Counted from the first letter of the stretch, positions 26,192 through 35,992 are shown. The stretch is 64,000 nucleotides of DNA from Roseiarcus sp963776665 (GCA_963776665.1 CAVZNQ010000030.1:20179-84178), one strand, 5' to 3'. The notes: generated from the sequence alone by a model not told the origin. Made by a program: numbers and translations.

Positions 26192-27487
26192 ATGGCCAAT
26201 GTTGTCGTTGTCGGCGCCCAGTGGGGCGACGAGGGGAAGGGCAAGATCGTCGATTGGCTTTCAGTCGGCGCCGACGTGGTTGTGCGGTTTCAGGGCGGCC
26301 ACAACGCCGGCCACACGCTGGTGATCGACGGTAAGACCTACAAGCTGGCGCTGCTTCCCTCCGGCATCGTGCGACCCGGGAAGCTGTCGATCATCGGCAA
26401 CGGGGTCGTGCTTGATCCCTATCATCTCATCGACGAAATCGAGAAATTGCGCGGTCAGGGGGTCGAAGTGACGCCGGCGAACCTCAAGGTCGCCGAGAAC
26501 GTCCCCCTGATCCTCTCCCTGCATCGCGAACTCGACGCCCACCGCGAGTCGGGCAACGCCGGGGGGACCAAGATCGGCACCACCAAGCGCGGCATCGGCC
26601 CGGCCTACGAGGACAAAGTCGCCAGGCGGGCAATCCGGCTGATGGACCTCGCCGAACCTGACACGCTCGACGACAAGATCGACCGCCTGCTCGCCCACCA
26701 CGATCCGCTATGTCGCGGACTCGGGCTGCCGCCGCCGAACCCCGCCGCCATTCTCGCCGAATTGGTCGCGATCGCGCCCAAGGTTCTCCCGTTCATGGCC
26801 CCGACGTTCGAAATTCTTGACAGCGAACGGCGCGCCGGCAAGCGCATATTGTTCGAGGGCGCGCAAGGCGCCCTCCTGGACGTCGACCACGGGACCTATC
26901 CCTATGTGACGTCCTCGAACACCGTCGCAGCCAACGCAGCGACCGGCTCGGGGTTGGGGCCGAGGGCGATCGGCTACGTGCTTGGCATCGCCAAGGCCTA
27001 CACGACGCGCGTTGGCGGCGGCCCGTTCCCGACCGAGCTTGACGACGAAGTCGGCCGTCTTATGGGCGAGCGCGGCCGCGAATTCGGGACCAACACCGGC
27101 CGACCCCGCCGGTGCGGCTGGTTCGACGCCGTGCTCGCGCGCCAGGCGGTCCGCACGAGCGGCATCGACGGCCTGGCGCTCACCAAGCTTGACATTCTCG
27201 ACGGCTTTGAGACCATCAAGGTGGCGACGCGTTACCGCCTGAACGGCGAGGAGATCGAGTATCTGCCGGCTTCCCAATCCGCGCAGGCGCGCATCGAGCC
27301 GGTCTACGAAACGATCGAAGGCTGGAAGGGAGCAACGAGCAGGGCGCGGTCGTGGGCCGACCTGCCGGCCCAGGCGATAAAATATGTGCGTCGAATCGAG
27401 GAGCTGGTCGGCGCTCCGGTCGCCTTATTGTCGACGAGTCCTGAACGCGACGATACCATTCTTGTGCACGATCCGTTTCAGGACTAA
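26192..27487 (+). CDS. purA: adenylosuccinate synthetase
   Basis: PurA joins IMP and aspartate using GTP in AMP synthesis. The 431-residue product starts ANVVVVGAQWGDEGKGKIVDWL (P-loop) and has GGHNAGHTLV, GNAGGTKIGTTKRGIGPAYEDK, FEGAQGALLDVDHGTYPYVTSSN, TRVGGGPFPTEL and GRPRRCGWFDAV, all canonical. Length is normal. ATG 26192 was chosen over one six codons upstream by family N-terminus. A 44-base gap leads into the next gene, which may be cotranscribed. Confidence 0.97.
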   Translation: MANVVVVGAQWGDEGKGKIVDWLSVGADVVVRFQGGHNAGHTLVIDGKTYKLALLPSGIVRPGKLSIIGNGVVLDPYHLIDEIEKLRGQGVEVTPANLKVAENVPLILSLHRELDAHRESGNAGGTKIGTTKRGIGPAYEDKVARRAIRLMDLAEPDTLDDKIDRLLAHHDPLCRGLGLPPPNPAAILAELVAIAPKVLPFMAPTFEILDSERRAGKRILFEGAQGALLDVDHGTYPYVTSSNTVAANAATGSGLGPRAIGYVLGIAKAYTTRVGGGPFPTELDDEVGRLMGERGREFGTNTGRPRRCGWFDAVLARQAVRTSGIDGLALTKLDILDGFETIKVATRYRLNGEEIEYLPASQSAQARIEPVYETIEGWKGATSRARSWADLPAQAIKYVRRIEELVGAPVALLSTSPERDDTILVHDPFQD

Positions 27488-27531
27488 GGGACCGTTCGCG
27501 GGTTCCTGCAGAGCGGTTGAGCGGACGCTTC

Positions 27532-29331
27532 ATGGCTGATTATCATTCGCTGCTCACGCGCGCGGTCGCCAATTTGCCGAGCGGCGGGACGCCGGCGACG
27601 CGTCAGGCGATCTACGTCCGCGCTCGCAAGGCCCTGATCGAGCAACTGAGGAGCCTGCGTCCGCCTCTGCCCGAAAGCGATATCGCGCGCGAGGCGAACG
27701 CGCTCGACGCGGCGATCGCCCAGATCGAGGCGAGACACGGGCCGCAACAGGCCGCTGCGTCCTCAAACCCGTCACCCCCGGCTGCGCCGTCGCCCCCGGG
27801 CCCGGGCGGCAGACCGGGCGCCGCCCCGCCGCTTTCGCCGAAACCCGCCGCGCCGACCATACGCCCTCAGCCCGCAGCTTTTCAGCACCCGGCGGCGCCC
27901 GGGTCGCCGCAGAGCGCGCCGATGGGAGGGTCCACGGTTTCGTCGGCAAGCCCGCCACGACCGCAATCCCAGGTAGGGTCGCCGGGTCCCTCGGCGCCGG
28001 CGCCAGGCGTGTCTGGTCAACCGGCCGTTTCGCCGCGGCCGACGCCTCCCACTGGCCCGGCGCGGACCCAGCCGGCCTCCGGCGTGACTCAACCGCCAGC
28101 CGCGCCGCCTGCGGGAAGGCCGTCGGCCGTTACGCCGCCGGCTGCAGCCCTTCCGTTACCGCCTCGGCCTGAGCCTGCCATCGCGAGGCCGCCGTCCTCC
28201 CCCGGCGCGAGGGACGCAGCCGTCATGCTTGCGAAAGGGGCGAGAGACGCCAGGGAGGACAATCTCCCGCCATCGCACGATCTGGCGAAGGCGGCTCGGT
28301 CGGCCAGGGTGGACGAGGTGCATTCCTCGGGGGCGCCTCCGGTTGTCGCGACACGCCCTGACGAACCGCTGCAATCGGCCGCGGCCCCGGAAGTGTCCGG
28401 CGAGTTCGACCGCCCGGGCGCGGGCGCGAGACAGGATTTCGAAGGTCAGCGCCCGGTCGCGCCCGGCATTGATCACGGCAAGCCAAAGCCGTGGCTGTGG
28501 ATCGCCGCGGCGGTCGCTCTTGGCGTTGTGCTTGCTGTAGCGGGCGCTGCGATCCTGATGCGCCAGAACCCGCAGGACCTGGCGATCAAGCCCCCGGCCG
28601 AGGCGACGGCGCCGCCCGCGCAGCAGCCCTCCGCGAAGATCGCGGAGCGCGTGGAGGCGACCCCGGCGACAACTCCCGCCGCGCCGGCGTCTTCCCCGAG
28701 CGAGCCGAAGGCGGACCAATCGGCTGCTCAGGGTGGGTCTGCGAACCCGGCGGCCGCAACGCAGAATCCGCCTGCGGCGGCCCCGGCGCCTGCGCCGTCG
28801 GCGGGCCGCGCGGCGATGCTCGTCGCTTCAGCCGATAATCCGCAGAAGCCCGTGGTCAGCCTGGGTTCGACGGTGTGGTCGTTGATTCCTGCGGCGCCGA
28901 ACCAGCCCGCGACTGTTGCGGTGAAGGCGGAGGCGGACATCCCCGATCTCAAGATGCACGCCACGATGACCTTGCGGAAAAATACCGATGCGACCTTGCA
29001 GGCGACGCATACGATCGATCTCAAATTCTCCTTCGCCGACGGCGCCCCGATCGCCGGCTTCAAGGACGTCGGCCTGCCGCAGATGCGGATGGAGGATTCG
29101 ACTGCCGCCGAGGCGCTGACCAGCGTCAAGGTGAAGATCAGCGACACTTATTTTCTCATCGCGCTGGCCAAAGGCGAATCCGACATCGCCCGCAATCTCG
29201 ATCTGATGCGGACGCGCGCCTGGTTCGACTTCCCGCTGCTGCTCAACGACGACCGCATCGCCAAGGTCGTGTTCCAGAAATCCGCCGAGGGGCAGGCGAT
29301 GCTGGAGAAAGCGTTCGAGGCGTGGAAGTGA
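27532..29331 (+). CDS. Pro/Ala-rich single-pass membrane protein of unknown function
   Basis: The 599-residue protein begins with a compact helical segment (DYHSLLTRAVANLPSGGTPATRQAIYVRARKALIEQL...) of a kind conserved in Hyphomicrobiales. A low-complexity Pro/Ala/Ser linker (about 75-240) follows. One membrane helix lies at about 321-345 (LWIAAAVALGVVLAVAGAAIL), then a second Ala/Pro linker and a folded C-terminal domain (about 435-599) with SLGSTVWSLIPAAP and KVVFQKSAEGQAMLEKAFEAWK. The C-terminal part is probably periplasmic. No enzyme motif was seen. It follows purA and converges with truB at a nine-base gap. Confidence 0.8.
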   Translation: MADYHSLLTRAVANLPSGGTPATRQAIYVRARKALIEQLRSLRPPLPESDIAREANALDAAIAQIEARHGPQQAAASSNPSPPAAPSPPGPGGRPGAAPPLSPKPAAPTIRPQPAAFQHPAAPGSPQSAPMGGSTVSSASPPRPQSQVGSPGPSAPAPGVSGQPAVSPRPTPPTGPARTQPASGVTQPPAAPPAGRPSAVTPPAAALPLPPRPEPAIARPPSSPGARDAAVMLAKGARDAREDNLPPSHDLAKAARSARVDEVHSSGAPPVVATRPDEPLQSAAAPEVSGEFDRPGAGARQDFEGQRPVAPGIDHGKPKPWLWIAAAVALGVVLAVAGAAILMRQNPQDLAIKPPAEATAPPAQQPSAKIAERVEATPATTPAAPASSPSEPKADQSAAQGGSANPAAATQNPPAAAPAPAPSAGRAAMLVASADNPQKPVVSLGSTVWSLIPAAPNQPATVAVKAEADIPDLKMHATMTLRKNTDATLQATHTIDLKFSFADGAPIAGFKDVGLPQMRMEDSTAAEALTSVKVKISDTYFLIALAKGESDIARNLDLMRTRAWFDFPLLLNDDRIAKVVFQKSAEGQAMLEKAFEAWK

Positions 29332-29340
29332 GCAGCGGGG

Positions 29341-30303
29341 CTATCCCCGCAGGTTGAACACCCGGGTCGAGACGAAATAACCGTCCCGGATCACGCCGAA
29401 GGCGATCGGCGTCCCCAAGCAGTCGGCATAGGCTGGCCCTTGCATCGGGGCGGACCCGCGAAGCAGCAGCTTCTGACCGCGCCTCAAGGTTGCGGCCCCG
29501 GCGCGGTCGATGGCCAGGAGCGGGATTTCGGCGAGACCAGCCTGCACCGGCAGAAGCGCGCGAGCCATCAAGTTCGGGTCGTCCGGCAGGCGATCGAGCC
29601 CAATCGCCGCGTCGGCGGAAAACGGACCGACGCGGGTCCGCCGCAATTCGATCACATGGCCATAGCAGCCGAGCGCGCGGCCGAGGTCGCGCGCGATCGC
29701 GCGTACGTAGGCGCCCTTGCCGCACTCCGCCTCGAGCACCGCGGCGTCGGGCTCGGCTGAAATGAGGCTGAGCCGGTAGACGTTGATCGGGCGCGGTTGA
29801 ATCTGAAAGCTTTCGCCCTCGCGCGCGAGATCGTAGGCGCGCGCGCCGTCGATCCGGATGGCGGAGAAGGTCGGCGGCGTTTGCAGGATCACGCCGACGA
29901 ATCTGGGCAGGAGAGCTTCGATCTCCGCGGGCGCCGGGCGCCGGTCGGAGCGTGCGACGATCTCCCCTTCGGCGTCGTCAGTCGCGCTTTCCTCGCCCCA
30001 GCGCACGCGGAAGCGGTAAGCCTTGGCGCCGTCCTGCACGATCGGCACGGTTTTGGTCGCCTCGCCGAAAGCGACCGGGAGCACGCCCGATGCGAGCGGA
30101 TCGAGCGTGCCGGCGTGGCCCGCCTTCTTGGCGTTGAACAGGAACTTGAGCCGTCCGACGGCCTGGGTCGAGGAGACGCCCGTCGGCTTGTCGAGATTGA
30201 TCCAGCCGTCGATCTCGGCTCGGGAAGAGCGCTTCTGACGGGGCTTCTCTCGCTCGCGCCCCTCGGGGCTGGACAGTCCGCCGTCCCGGGCGTCGTCGGT
30301 CAT
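29341..30303 (-). CDS. truB: tRNA pseudouridine(55) synthase
   Basis: TruB makes pseudouridine 55 in the T-loop of tRNA. The 320-residue protein has GWINLDKPTGVSSTQAVGRLK and the catalytic Asp in GHAGTLDPLASGVLPVAFGEATK, then RWGEESATDDAEGE and GAYVRAIARDLG. Its ATG overlaps the rbfA stop (ATGA). In many alphaproteobacteria rpsO and pnp follow. Here the operon ends with truB, which converges with an unrelated gene. Confidence 0.96.
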   Translation of the reverse strand: MTDDARDGGLSSPEGREREKPRQKRSSRAEIDGWINLDKPTGVSSTQAVGRLKFLFNAKKAGHAGTLDPLASGVLPVAFGEATKTVPIVQDGAKAYRFRVRWGEESATDDAEGEIVARSDRRPAPAEIEALLPRFVGVILQTPPTFSAIRIDGARAYDLAREGESFQIQPRPINVYRLSLISAEPDAAVLEAECGKGAYVRAIARDLGRALGCYGHVIELRRTRVGPFSADAAIGLDRLPDDPNLMARALLPVQAGLAEIPLLAIDRAGAATLRRGQKLLLRGSAPMQGPAYADCLGTPIAFGVIRDGYFVSTRVFNLRG

Positions 30304-30713
30304 CCTTGGCCCTCGTCGCCGCCGCTCTTGAGATCTCGCGCCACGGCCGGCGATCTCAGGAGCGCGTCCATGCGCGACTGCGCCTCGAAGCTCGTATCGA
30401 GCGCGAAGCGCAGATCGGGAGCAAACTTGAGGTTGACGCGGTGCGCGACGAGTGCGCGCATTTCCTTCTTGTGGCGGTCGAGCGCCTCGATCGCCGCCCC
30501 GGCGCCGTGGCCGCCGAGCGGCATCACCAGAACCGTCGCGAGCTTGAGATCCGGCGACATGCGCACGGCGGGGATGGTCAGCGGATTACGATCGAGCGCG
30601 TCGTCGCGCAATTCGCCGCGGGCGAGAATCTCGGCGACCGCATGGCGGATCAGCTCGCTGACCCGCTCGAGCCTGTGGCTCGTGCTGTGCGGCTTCGAGA
30701 AGGAGCGGGGCAT
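30300..30713 (-). CDS. rbfA: ribosome-binding factor A
   Basis: RbfA is a KH-fold 30S maturation factor needed for 16S 5'-end processing and cold adaptation. The 137-residue protein has SHRLERVSELIRHAVAEILARGEL, LTIPAVRMSPDLKLATVLVMPLGG and VNLKFAPDLRFALDTSFEAQSRMDALL, all typical. It is translationally coupled to truB and lies downstream of infB in the conserved rimP-nusA-infB operon. Confidence 0.95.
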   Translation of the reverse strand: MPRSFSKPHSTSHRLERVSELIRHAVAEILARGELRDDALDRNPLTIPAVRMSPDLKLATVLVMPLGGHGAGAAIEALDRHKKEMRALVAHRVNLKFAPDLRFALDTSFEAQSRMDALLRSPAVARDLKSGGDEGQG

Positions 30714-30784
30714 TGCGCATTCCTTTTAGCCAACGCGCGACGATTGCGGCCGGAGCGTCGGGGCTCGCCGGCCGGCGCGGAGGT

Positions 30785-30943
30785 TCAAATCGACCCGAAT
30801 TCGACCGAGAAACCAGGCAGCGCCTTCAAGCCCCGGTTGCAGGCGCGACTTGTCGCAGCCGCGTCCTGCATGCGCAGGATTTCGGCGACCGTGAAGGACC
30901 GGCGGTCGAAACCCTCTGCAGCCCGGGTGGCGTCAGTTCGCAT
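30785..30943 (-). CDS. small frame between infB and rbfA
   Basis: This 52-codon frame (MRTDATRAAEGFDRRSFTVAEILRMQDAA...) sits in the 256-base gap between infB and rbfA, in operon orientation. The RRSFTVAEILRMQDA stretch is reminiscent of the beginning of Uma2-like nuclease proteins, but the rest does not continue as such. It may be a remnant or chance. It is listed because the gap is unusually large for this operon. Confidence 0.2.
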   Translation of the reverse strand: MRTDATRAAEGFDRRSFTVAEILRMQDAAATSRACNRGLKALPGFSVEFGSI

Positions 30944-30969
30944 TGTCTTCTCGTTCCGTCCGCGGACCG

Positions 30970-33648
30970 TCACAGGGTGCGGCGGATCTCCTCGACGGTA
31001 TAGCACTCGATGACGTCCCCGACCCGCATGTCGTGGTAGTTCTCGAACGCCATGCCGCACTCCTGCCCGGCCTGCACCTGAGCGACTTCGTCCTTGAACC
31101 GCTTGAGCGTCGACAGCTTGCCCTCGTGCACAACCACGCTGTCGCGAATGAGGCGCACATGCGCGCCGCGCTGCACGACGCCATCGGTCACGCGGCAACC
31201 CGCCACCAAGCCAACCTTGGAAATGTCGAACAATTCGAGAATTTGCGCATTGCCCAACATCGTCTCGCGCAGCGTCGGGGCAAGCATCCCCGAGAGAGCC
31301 GCCTTCACGTCGTCGACCAGATTGTAGATGATGTTGTAGTAGCGGATCTCGACGCCGTCCTGCTCGGCGAGGTCCCGCGCCTCCTTATTCGCGCGAACGT
31401 TGAAGCCAAGGATGACCGCCTTCGAGGCCGTGGCCAAAGTCACGTCGGATTCGGTTATGCCGCCGGCGGCGCCATGGATGACCCGCGCCATGACTTCGTC
31501 GTTGCCAAGCTTTTCGAGCGCTGAAGTGATCGCCTCGACCGATCCCTGCACATCGCCCTTGAGGACGATCGGCATCTCTTTGTGACCCGCCGCTTTGAGA
31601 TTGCTCATCATGTCGGCAAGCGAGGTCCTCGCGGCAGGCCCGCGCGCGACGATCTTCTCCCGCCTCTGGCGTTCGCGATATTCGGTGATTTCTCTCGCGC
31701 GCGCTTCGGATTCGACCACGGCCACTCGATCGCCCGCCTCCGGCGCGCCCGAGAATCCGAGCACTTCGACCGGCGTCGACGGTCCAGCCGACTCGACGGT
31801 CTCGCCCTTGTCATCGATTAGCGCTCTGACGCGGCCCCAGTGCGAGCCGGCGACGACCAGTGCGCCAACTCTCAGCGTGCCCCGCTGCACGAGCACCGTC
31901 GCCACCGGTCCGCGGCCGCGATCCAGTCTCGCTTCGATGACCGTGCCTTCGGCGCTCCGATCGGGGTCGGCGACCAGATCGAGCAGCTCGGCTTGCAGCG
32001 CGATCGCCTCGAGCAGCTTGTCGAGATTGATATTCTTGGTCGCCGAAACCTCGACTGCGAGCGTATCGCCGCCGAACGCCTCGACCTGCACGTCGTGCTG
32101 CAGCAGCTCCTGCATCACCCGCTGGGGATCGGCCTCGGGTTTGTCGATCTTGTTGACCGCGACGATGATCGGGGCCTTGGCCGCCTTGGCGTGGCGGATC
32201 GCCTCGATCGTCTGAGGCATGACGCCATCGTCGGCCGCCACGACCAGCACGACGACGTCGGTGACTTTCGCCCCCCGCGCGCGCATGGCGGTGAACGCCG
32301 CATGGCCCGGCGTGTCGATGAAGGTGATCGTCTGGCCGCCGGGAGCGACGACCTGATAGGCGCCGATATGCTGCGTGATGCCGCCGGCTTCGCCCGCGAC
32401 CACATTGGCGTGGCGAATCGCGTCGAGCAGCGAAGTCTTGCCGTGATCGACGTGGCCCATGATGGTGACGATGGGCGGCCGCGGAACGGGCGCGCCTTCC
32501 TCGTCAGGCCGATCGAAGAGACCCTCCTCGACGTCCGATTCGGCGACGCGCTTGACCGAATGGCCCATTTCCTCCGCGATGAGCTGGGCGTCGTCCGCCT
32601 CGAGCACATCGGTTAGGGTCACCATACGGCCCTGGCGCATCAGAAGCTTGATCACGTCGACCGCGCGTTCGGACATGCGGCTGGCGAGCTCCTGGATGGT
32701 GATCGCCTCCGGCAACACGATCTCGCGCGCGATCTTTTCTTTCTGTTCCTGCGCGCCATGACCCTTCAGCCGCTGGGTGCGGCGGCGGAAGGCGGCGACC
32801 GAGCGCGTGCGCTCTTCTTCGCCTGAGGTTGCGCTGGTGACGGTCAAGCGGCCGCGGTTGCGGTGCTCGCCGCCTCGCGGCGGGCGCGGCGTCGGCACGA
32901 TGACCTTTTGTCCCGGCAGGACCAGCGCCGGACGCCGTATCACGCGTCTGGTTTCGTCCTCCTCGCCGGCTGGGCGCGCAAGCGCTCCGGGGAGAGCGGC
33001 AGCGGCGCCGGCCGGGGTCGGGGCCGCGCGGGGGATCGACGGGGAAGGCGCCGGTTCGCCGCCGGACAGGCGCCTTCTCGCCTCGTCCTCCGACTGTCGC
33101 TTGAAATTGGCCTCCTGGGCCCGGCGAAGCTCCTCGTCGCGCTTGCGCGCCTCGGCGGCCTCGCGTTCAATGCGATCGCGCGCCTCGCGATCGCGCCGGG
33201 CTCCGGCGTCCGCCTCCTGCCGGCGGCGGTCCTCCTCCTCATGCGCCCGCGCGTCGATCAGCGCCCGGGCGCGCGCCTCGCGCTGCTCGGCCGTCAGGGT
33301 CGGGAGGACGACCCCGGTCTTGGGCGGGGGCGGCGCGGCAGGTTTCGCCGGCGCCGCGGGGGCCGTCCCCGCTGTCCCGGCCAGAATGGGCTTGGCCGGC
33401 TGAACCCCGAGCGGGGCGGCCGCGGCGGCCGGCGGCGCGGCGGACGCCGGGCGCGCCGGGGCGCCCGCGGACGGCGTCTCGCCCGGCGTCAAGATGCGGC
33501 GCTTTACCTTCTCGACGACGACGGTCTTGCTGCGCCCGTGCGAAAAGCTCTGCCGCACCGAGCCCTGCTCAACGGGGCGCTTCAGGTGCAGTGTCGCCTT
33601 CGGCGGCGGGGCGCCCACGGACTTGTCGCTATTGTTCGTCTCACTCAT
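30970..33648 (-). CDS. infB: translation initiation factor IF-2
   Basis: IF-2 places initiator tRNA on the 30S subunit using GTP. The 892-residue protein has a long basic and Ala/Pro-rich N-terminal region with a charged coiled coil (RARALIDARAHEEEDRRRQEADAGARRDREARDRIEREA). The G domain starts near residue 395 (GHVDHGKTSLLDAIRH, DTPGHAAF, VNKIDKPEAD), and the C-terminal IF2 barrels end VGDVIECYTVEEIRRTL. It lies between ylxR and rbfA in the canonical operon. Confidence 0.97.
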   Translation of the reverse strand: MSETNNSDKSVGAPPPKATLHLKRPVEQGSVRQSFSHGRSKTVVVEKVKRRILTPGETPSAGAPARPASAAPPAAAAAPLGVQPAKPILAGTAGTAPAAPAKPAAPPPPKTGVVLPTLTAEQREARARALIDARAHEEEDRRRQEADAGARRDREARDRIEREAAEARKRDEELRRAQEANFKRQSEDEARRRLSGGEPAPSPSIPRAAPTPAGAAAALPGALARPAGEEDETRRVIRRPALVLPGQKVIVPTPRPPRGGEHRNRGRLTVTSATSGEEERTRSVAAFRRRTQRLKGHGAQEQKEKIAREIVLPEAITIQELASRMSERAVDVIKLLMRQGRMVTLTDVLEADDAQLIAEEMGHSVKRVAESDVEEGLFDRPDEEGAPVPRPPIVTIMGHVDHGKTSLLDAIRHANVVAGEAGGITQHIGAYQVVAPGGQTITFIDTPGHAAFTAMRARGAKVTDVVVLVVAADDGVMPQTIEAIRHAKAAKAPIIVAVNKIDKPEADPQRVMQELLQHDVQVEAFGGDTLAVEVSATKNINLDKLLEAIALQAELLDLVADPDRSAEGTVIEARLDRGRGPVATVLVQRGTLRVGALVVAGSHWGRVRALIDDKGETVESAGPSTPVEVLGFSGAPEAGDRVAVVESEARAREITEYRERQRREKIVARGPAARTSLADMMSNLKAAGHKEMPIVLKGDVQGSVEAITSALEKLGNDEVMARVIHGAAGGITESDVTLATASKAVILGFNVRANKEARDLAEQDGVEIRYYNIIYNLVDDVKAALSGMLAPTLRETMLGNAQILELFDISKVGLVAGCRVTDGVVQRGAHVRLIRDSVVVHEGKLSTLKRFKDEVAQVQAGQECGMAFENYHDMRVGDVIECYTVEEIRRTL

Positions 33649-33656
33649 GCCTATTC

Positions 33657-34370
33657 CTAACCGCTTGGCTTTTCAGCCAATTTTGTGGGCCTGCCAAGCG
33701 TTCCGGCGCCATCGGCCGGCGCGCTGCCGCGCTCTGTCCTCGTTGTCGCGTCCGCTTCTCTCGCGCGATAGCGGCGCAAACGATCCGCCCTCGCGAGAAA
33801 GGCCGAACTCGCTGCGCCTTGTTTGAGGGCAGCATGTATCACATTTGCCCTCCCCAATGCCAAATCCAATTGCCGCGACGTGAACAGATCGACGCGCGCG
33901 ACGGCTTTTGCCCCTTGACCCAGTTTGGCGGTCAGGACCTGGGCCCGCTTGGCCGCCCCGTCGGGCGCGCCGTCGCTTGCCTGAATGAGCGCCGAAACGC
34001 CGCCGGACTCGATCGCGGCGTCAACCTTGAACGCTCCGGCGGCGACGAGGCCGGCTTTGTTGGCGATTGACAGCGACTGGAGCGCGTCGCGTTCCAGGAG
34101 GGCGTCGACCGCCTCGGCGAGCGAGGCCGGCGCGTCCGCCTTGACGCGAAACGCGCGCGAGAAGATCTGCTTCGAGGCTGCCCGGCTCACCGTCTCGAAG
34201 CTCAGCCGCGTCCATACGCCGCGGCCGGGCAGCTTGCGGCGAATGTCGGGAATTACAGAGCCATCGGGGCCAAGGGCGAAGCGCAGCATCGCCTCCGGGG
34301 CGCCCTTGCTCCCCGTCACAATGCAGGTCCGCTCCGACCCCGTTTCGTCGCCCAAGCTCCCGGTCCGCAA
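33657..34370 (-). CDS. YlxR (DUF448) / L7Ae-like RNA-binding fusion
   Basis: The 237-residue protein combines an N-terminal YlxR domain (SERTCIVTGSKGAPEAMLRFALGPDGSVIPDIRRKLPGRGVWTRLS) and a second L7Ae/L30e-like domain (about 95-190, with SIANKAGLVAAGAFKVDAAI and LIQASDGAPDGAAKR). It ends in an Arg-rich tail. This fusion between nusA and infB is normal in alphaproteobacteria. An RNA-binding role in ribosome assembly or transcription is presumed. Confidence 0.88.
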   Translation of the reverse strand: MRTGSLGDETGSERTCIVTGSKGAPEAMLRFALGPDGSVIPDIRRKLPGRGVWTRLSFETVSRAASKQIFSRAFRVKADAPASLAEAVDALLERDALQSLSIANKAGLVAAGAFKVDAAIESGGVSALIQASDGAPDGAAKRAQVLTAKLGQGAKAVARVDLFTSRQLDLALGRANVIHAALKQGAASSAFLARADRLRRYRAREADATTRTERGSAPADGAGTLGRPTKLAEKPSG

Positions 34371-34390
34371 TCGAGCAATCCCGGCGCTGC

Positions 34391-35992
34391 TCAGGCGCCT
34401 TGGCTTTCCTCTGTTTCCGGGGCGGCCTGAGGCGCCGGCGCCTCGATCCAGCCTGCGCGCACGCGCGCGTCCAGGATCATGGCGTCGACCTGCGCGCGCG
34501 AGATGTCGAAGCTGCTCAGAAAGCCGGGCTTCGCCGCCTCGCCGGTTTCACTCCCTTCGGTCCAGCCGACGAGGTCGTCGCTGGCGCAGTCGGCCAGATC
34601 CTCGAGCGTCTTGACGCCGTTTTCGCCGAGCCTGACCAGCATTGGCGTCGTGAGGCCCTCGATCTCCTTGAGATCGTCCGACACCCCGAGCGCCTTGCGC
34701 TGATCGTCGAACTCGGCTTCGATCCGCGCCAGATGCCCCTGCGCGCGCGCCTGGATTTCGGCTGCGGTGTCGGCGTCGAAGCCTTCGATCGACGCGAGTT
34801 CGCGCGGCTCGACGTAAGCGATTTCCTCGACCGTGCGGAAGCCTTCGGAAGCCAGGAGCTGGGCGACGGTCTCGTCGACGTCGAGCGCTTCCATGAAGTT
34901 CTGGGTGCGTTCGGCGAATTCCTTCTGCCGGCGCTCGGATTCTTCGGCTTCGGTCAGGATGTCGATGTCCCAGCCGGTAAGCTGCGAGGCGAGGCGCACG
35001 TTCTGCCCGCGCCGCCCGATCGCCAGCGAAAGCTGGTCATCGGGAACGACGACCTCGATGCGGGTTGAATCTTCGTCGAGCACGACCTTCATCACCTCGG
35101 CCGGCTGGAGCGCGTTGACGATGAACGTTGCGGCGTCCGGCGACCAGGGAATGATATCGATTTTCTCGCCCTGCAATTCGTTGACCACCGCCTGCACGCG
35201 CGAGCCGCGCATGCCGACGCAGGCGCCGACCGGATCGATCGAGGAATCGTTCGACATGACCGCGATCTTGGCGCGCGAGCCGGGATCGCGAGCCACCGAT
35301 TTCACTTCGACGATGCCGTCGTAGATCTCCGGCACTTCCTGGGCGAACAGCTTGGAGGTGAATTGAGGATGGGTTCGGGAAAGGAAGATCTGCGGTCCGC
35401 GGGCCTCGCGCCGGACGTCGTAGACATAGGCGCGGATCCGGTCGCCGGGCCGGAACATCTCGCGCGGGATCAATTCGTCGCGCCGCACGACCGCTTCGCC
35501 CGCGCCAGAGCCGCCAAGATCGACCACGACGTTGCCGTATTCGACCCGCTTGACCGCGCCGTTGATGATGTCGCCAATGCGGTCCTTGTAGACGTCGTAT
35601 TGCTTGTCGCGTTCGGCTTCGCGGATCTTCTGCACCAGCACCTGCTTGGAAGCCTGGGCGGGGATGCGCCCGTAGTCGAACGGCGGCAGCGATTCGGCGA
35701 TCCAGTCGCCGATCTGGGCGGACGGGTTCTTCTTCTGCGCTTCCGCGAGCGTCATCTGCGTCGCATCGTTCTCGACCTCGTCGACCACCAGGAGCAAGCG
35801 CGAGAACCGGATTTCGCCGGTCTTCGGATTGATCTCCGCCCGCACCTCGGTTTCCTGGCCGTAGCGTGAACGCGCGGCCTTCTGCATCGCGTCTTCCATC
35901 GACGCGAGCACGATGGTGCGGTCGATCGATTTCTCCCGCGCGACCGCGTCGACGATCTGCAACAGTTCGAGTCGGTTGGCGCTAACGGCCAT
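34391..35992 (-). CDS. nusA: transcription termination/antitermination protein NusA
   Basis: NusA binds RNA polymerase and nascent RNA to control pausing and termination. The 533-residue protein has the N-terminal domain (RLELLQIVDAVAREKSIDRTIVLASMEDAMQKAARSRYG), an S1 domain, two KH domains (VGACVGMRGSRVQAVVNELQGEKIDIIPWS and LAIGRRGQNVRLASQLTGWDIDI) and two C-terminal helix-hairpin-helix repeats. ATG 35992 overlaps the rimP 3' end by 11 bases. The frame upstream of it lies within rimP. Confidence 0.97.
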   Translation of the reverse strand: MAVSANRLELLQIVDAVAREKSIDRTIVLASMEDAMQKAARSRYGQETEVRAEINPKTGEIRFSRLLLVVDEVENDATQMTLAEAQKKNPSAQIGDWIAESLPPFDYGRIPAQASKQVLVQKIREAERDKQYDVYKDRIGDIINGAVKRVEYGNVVVDLGGSGAGEAVVRRDELIPREMFRPGDRIRAYVYDVRREARGPQIFLSRTHPQFTSKLFAQEVPEIYDGIVEVKSVARDPGSRAKIAVMSNDSSIDPVGACVGMRGSRVQAVVNELQGEKIDIIPWSPDAATFIVNALQPAEVMKVVLDEDSTRIEVVVPDDQLSLAIGRRGQNVRLASQLTGWDIDILTEAEESERRQKEFAERTQNFMEALDVDETVAQLLASEGFRTVEEIAYVEPRELASIEGFDADTAAEIQARAQGHLARIEAEFDDQRKALGVSDDLKEIEGLTTPMLVRLGENGVKTLEDLADCASDDLVGWTEGSETGEAAKPGFLSSFDISRAQVDAMILDARVRAGWIEAPAPQAAPETEESQGA

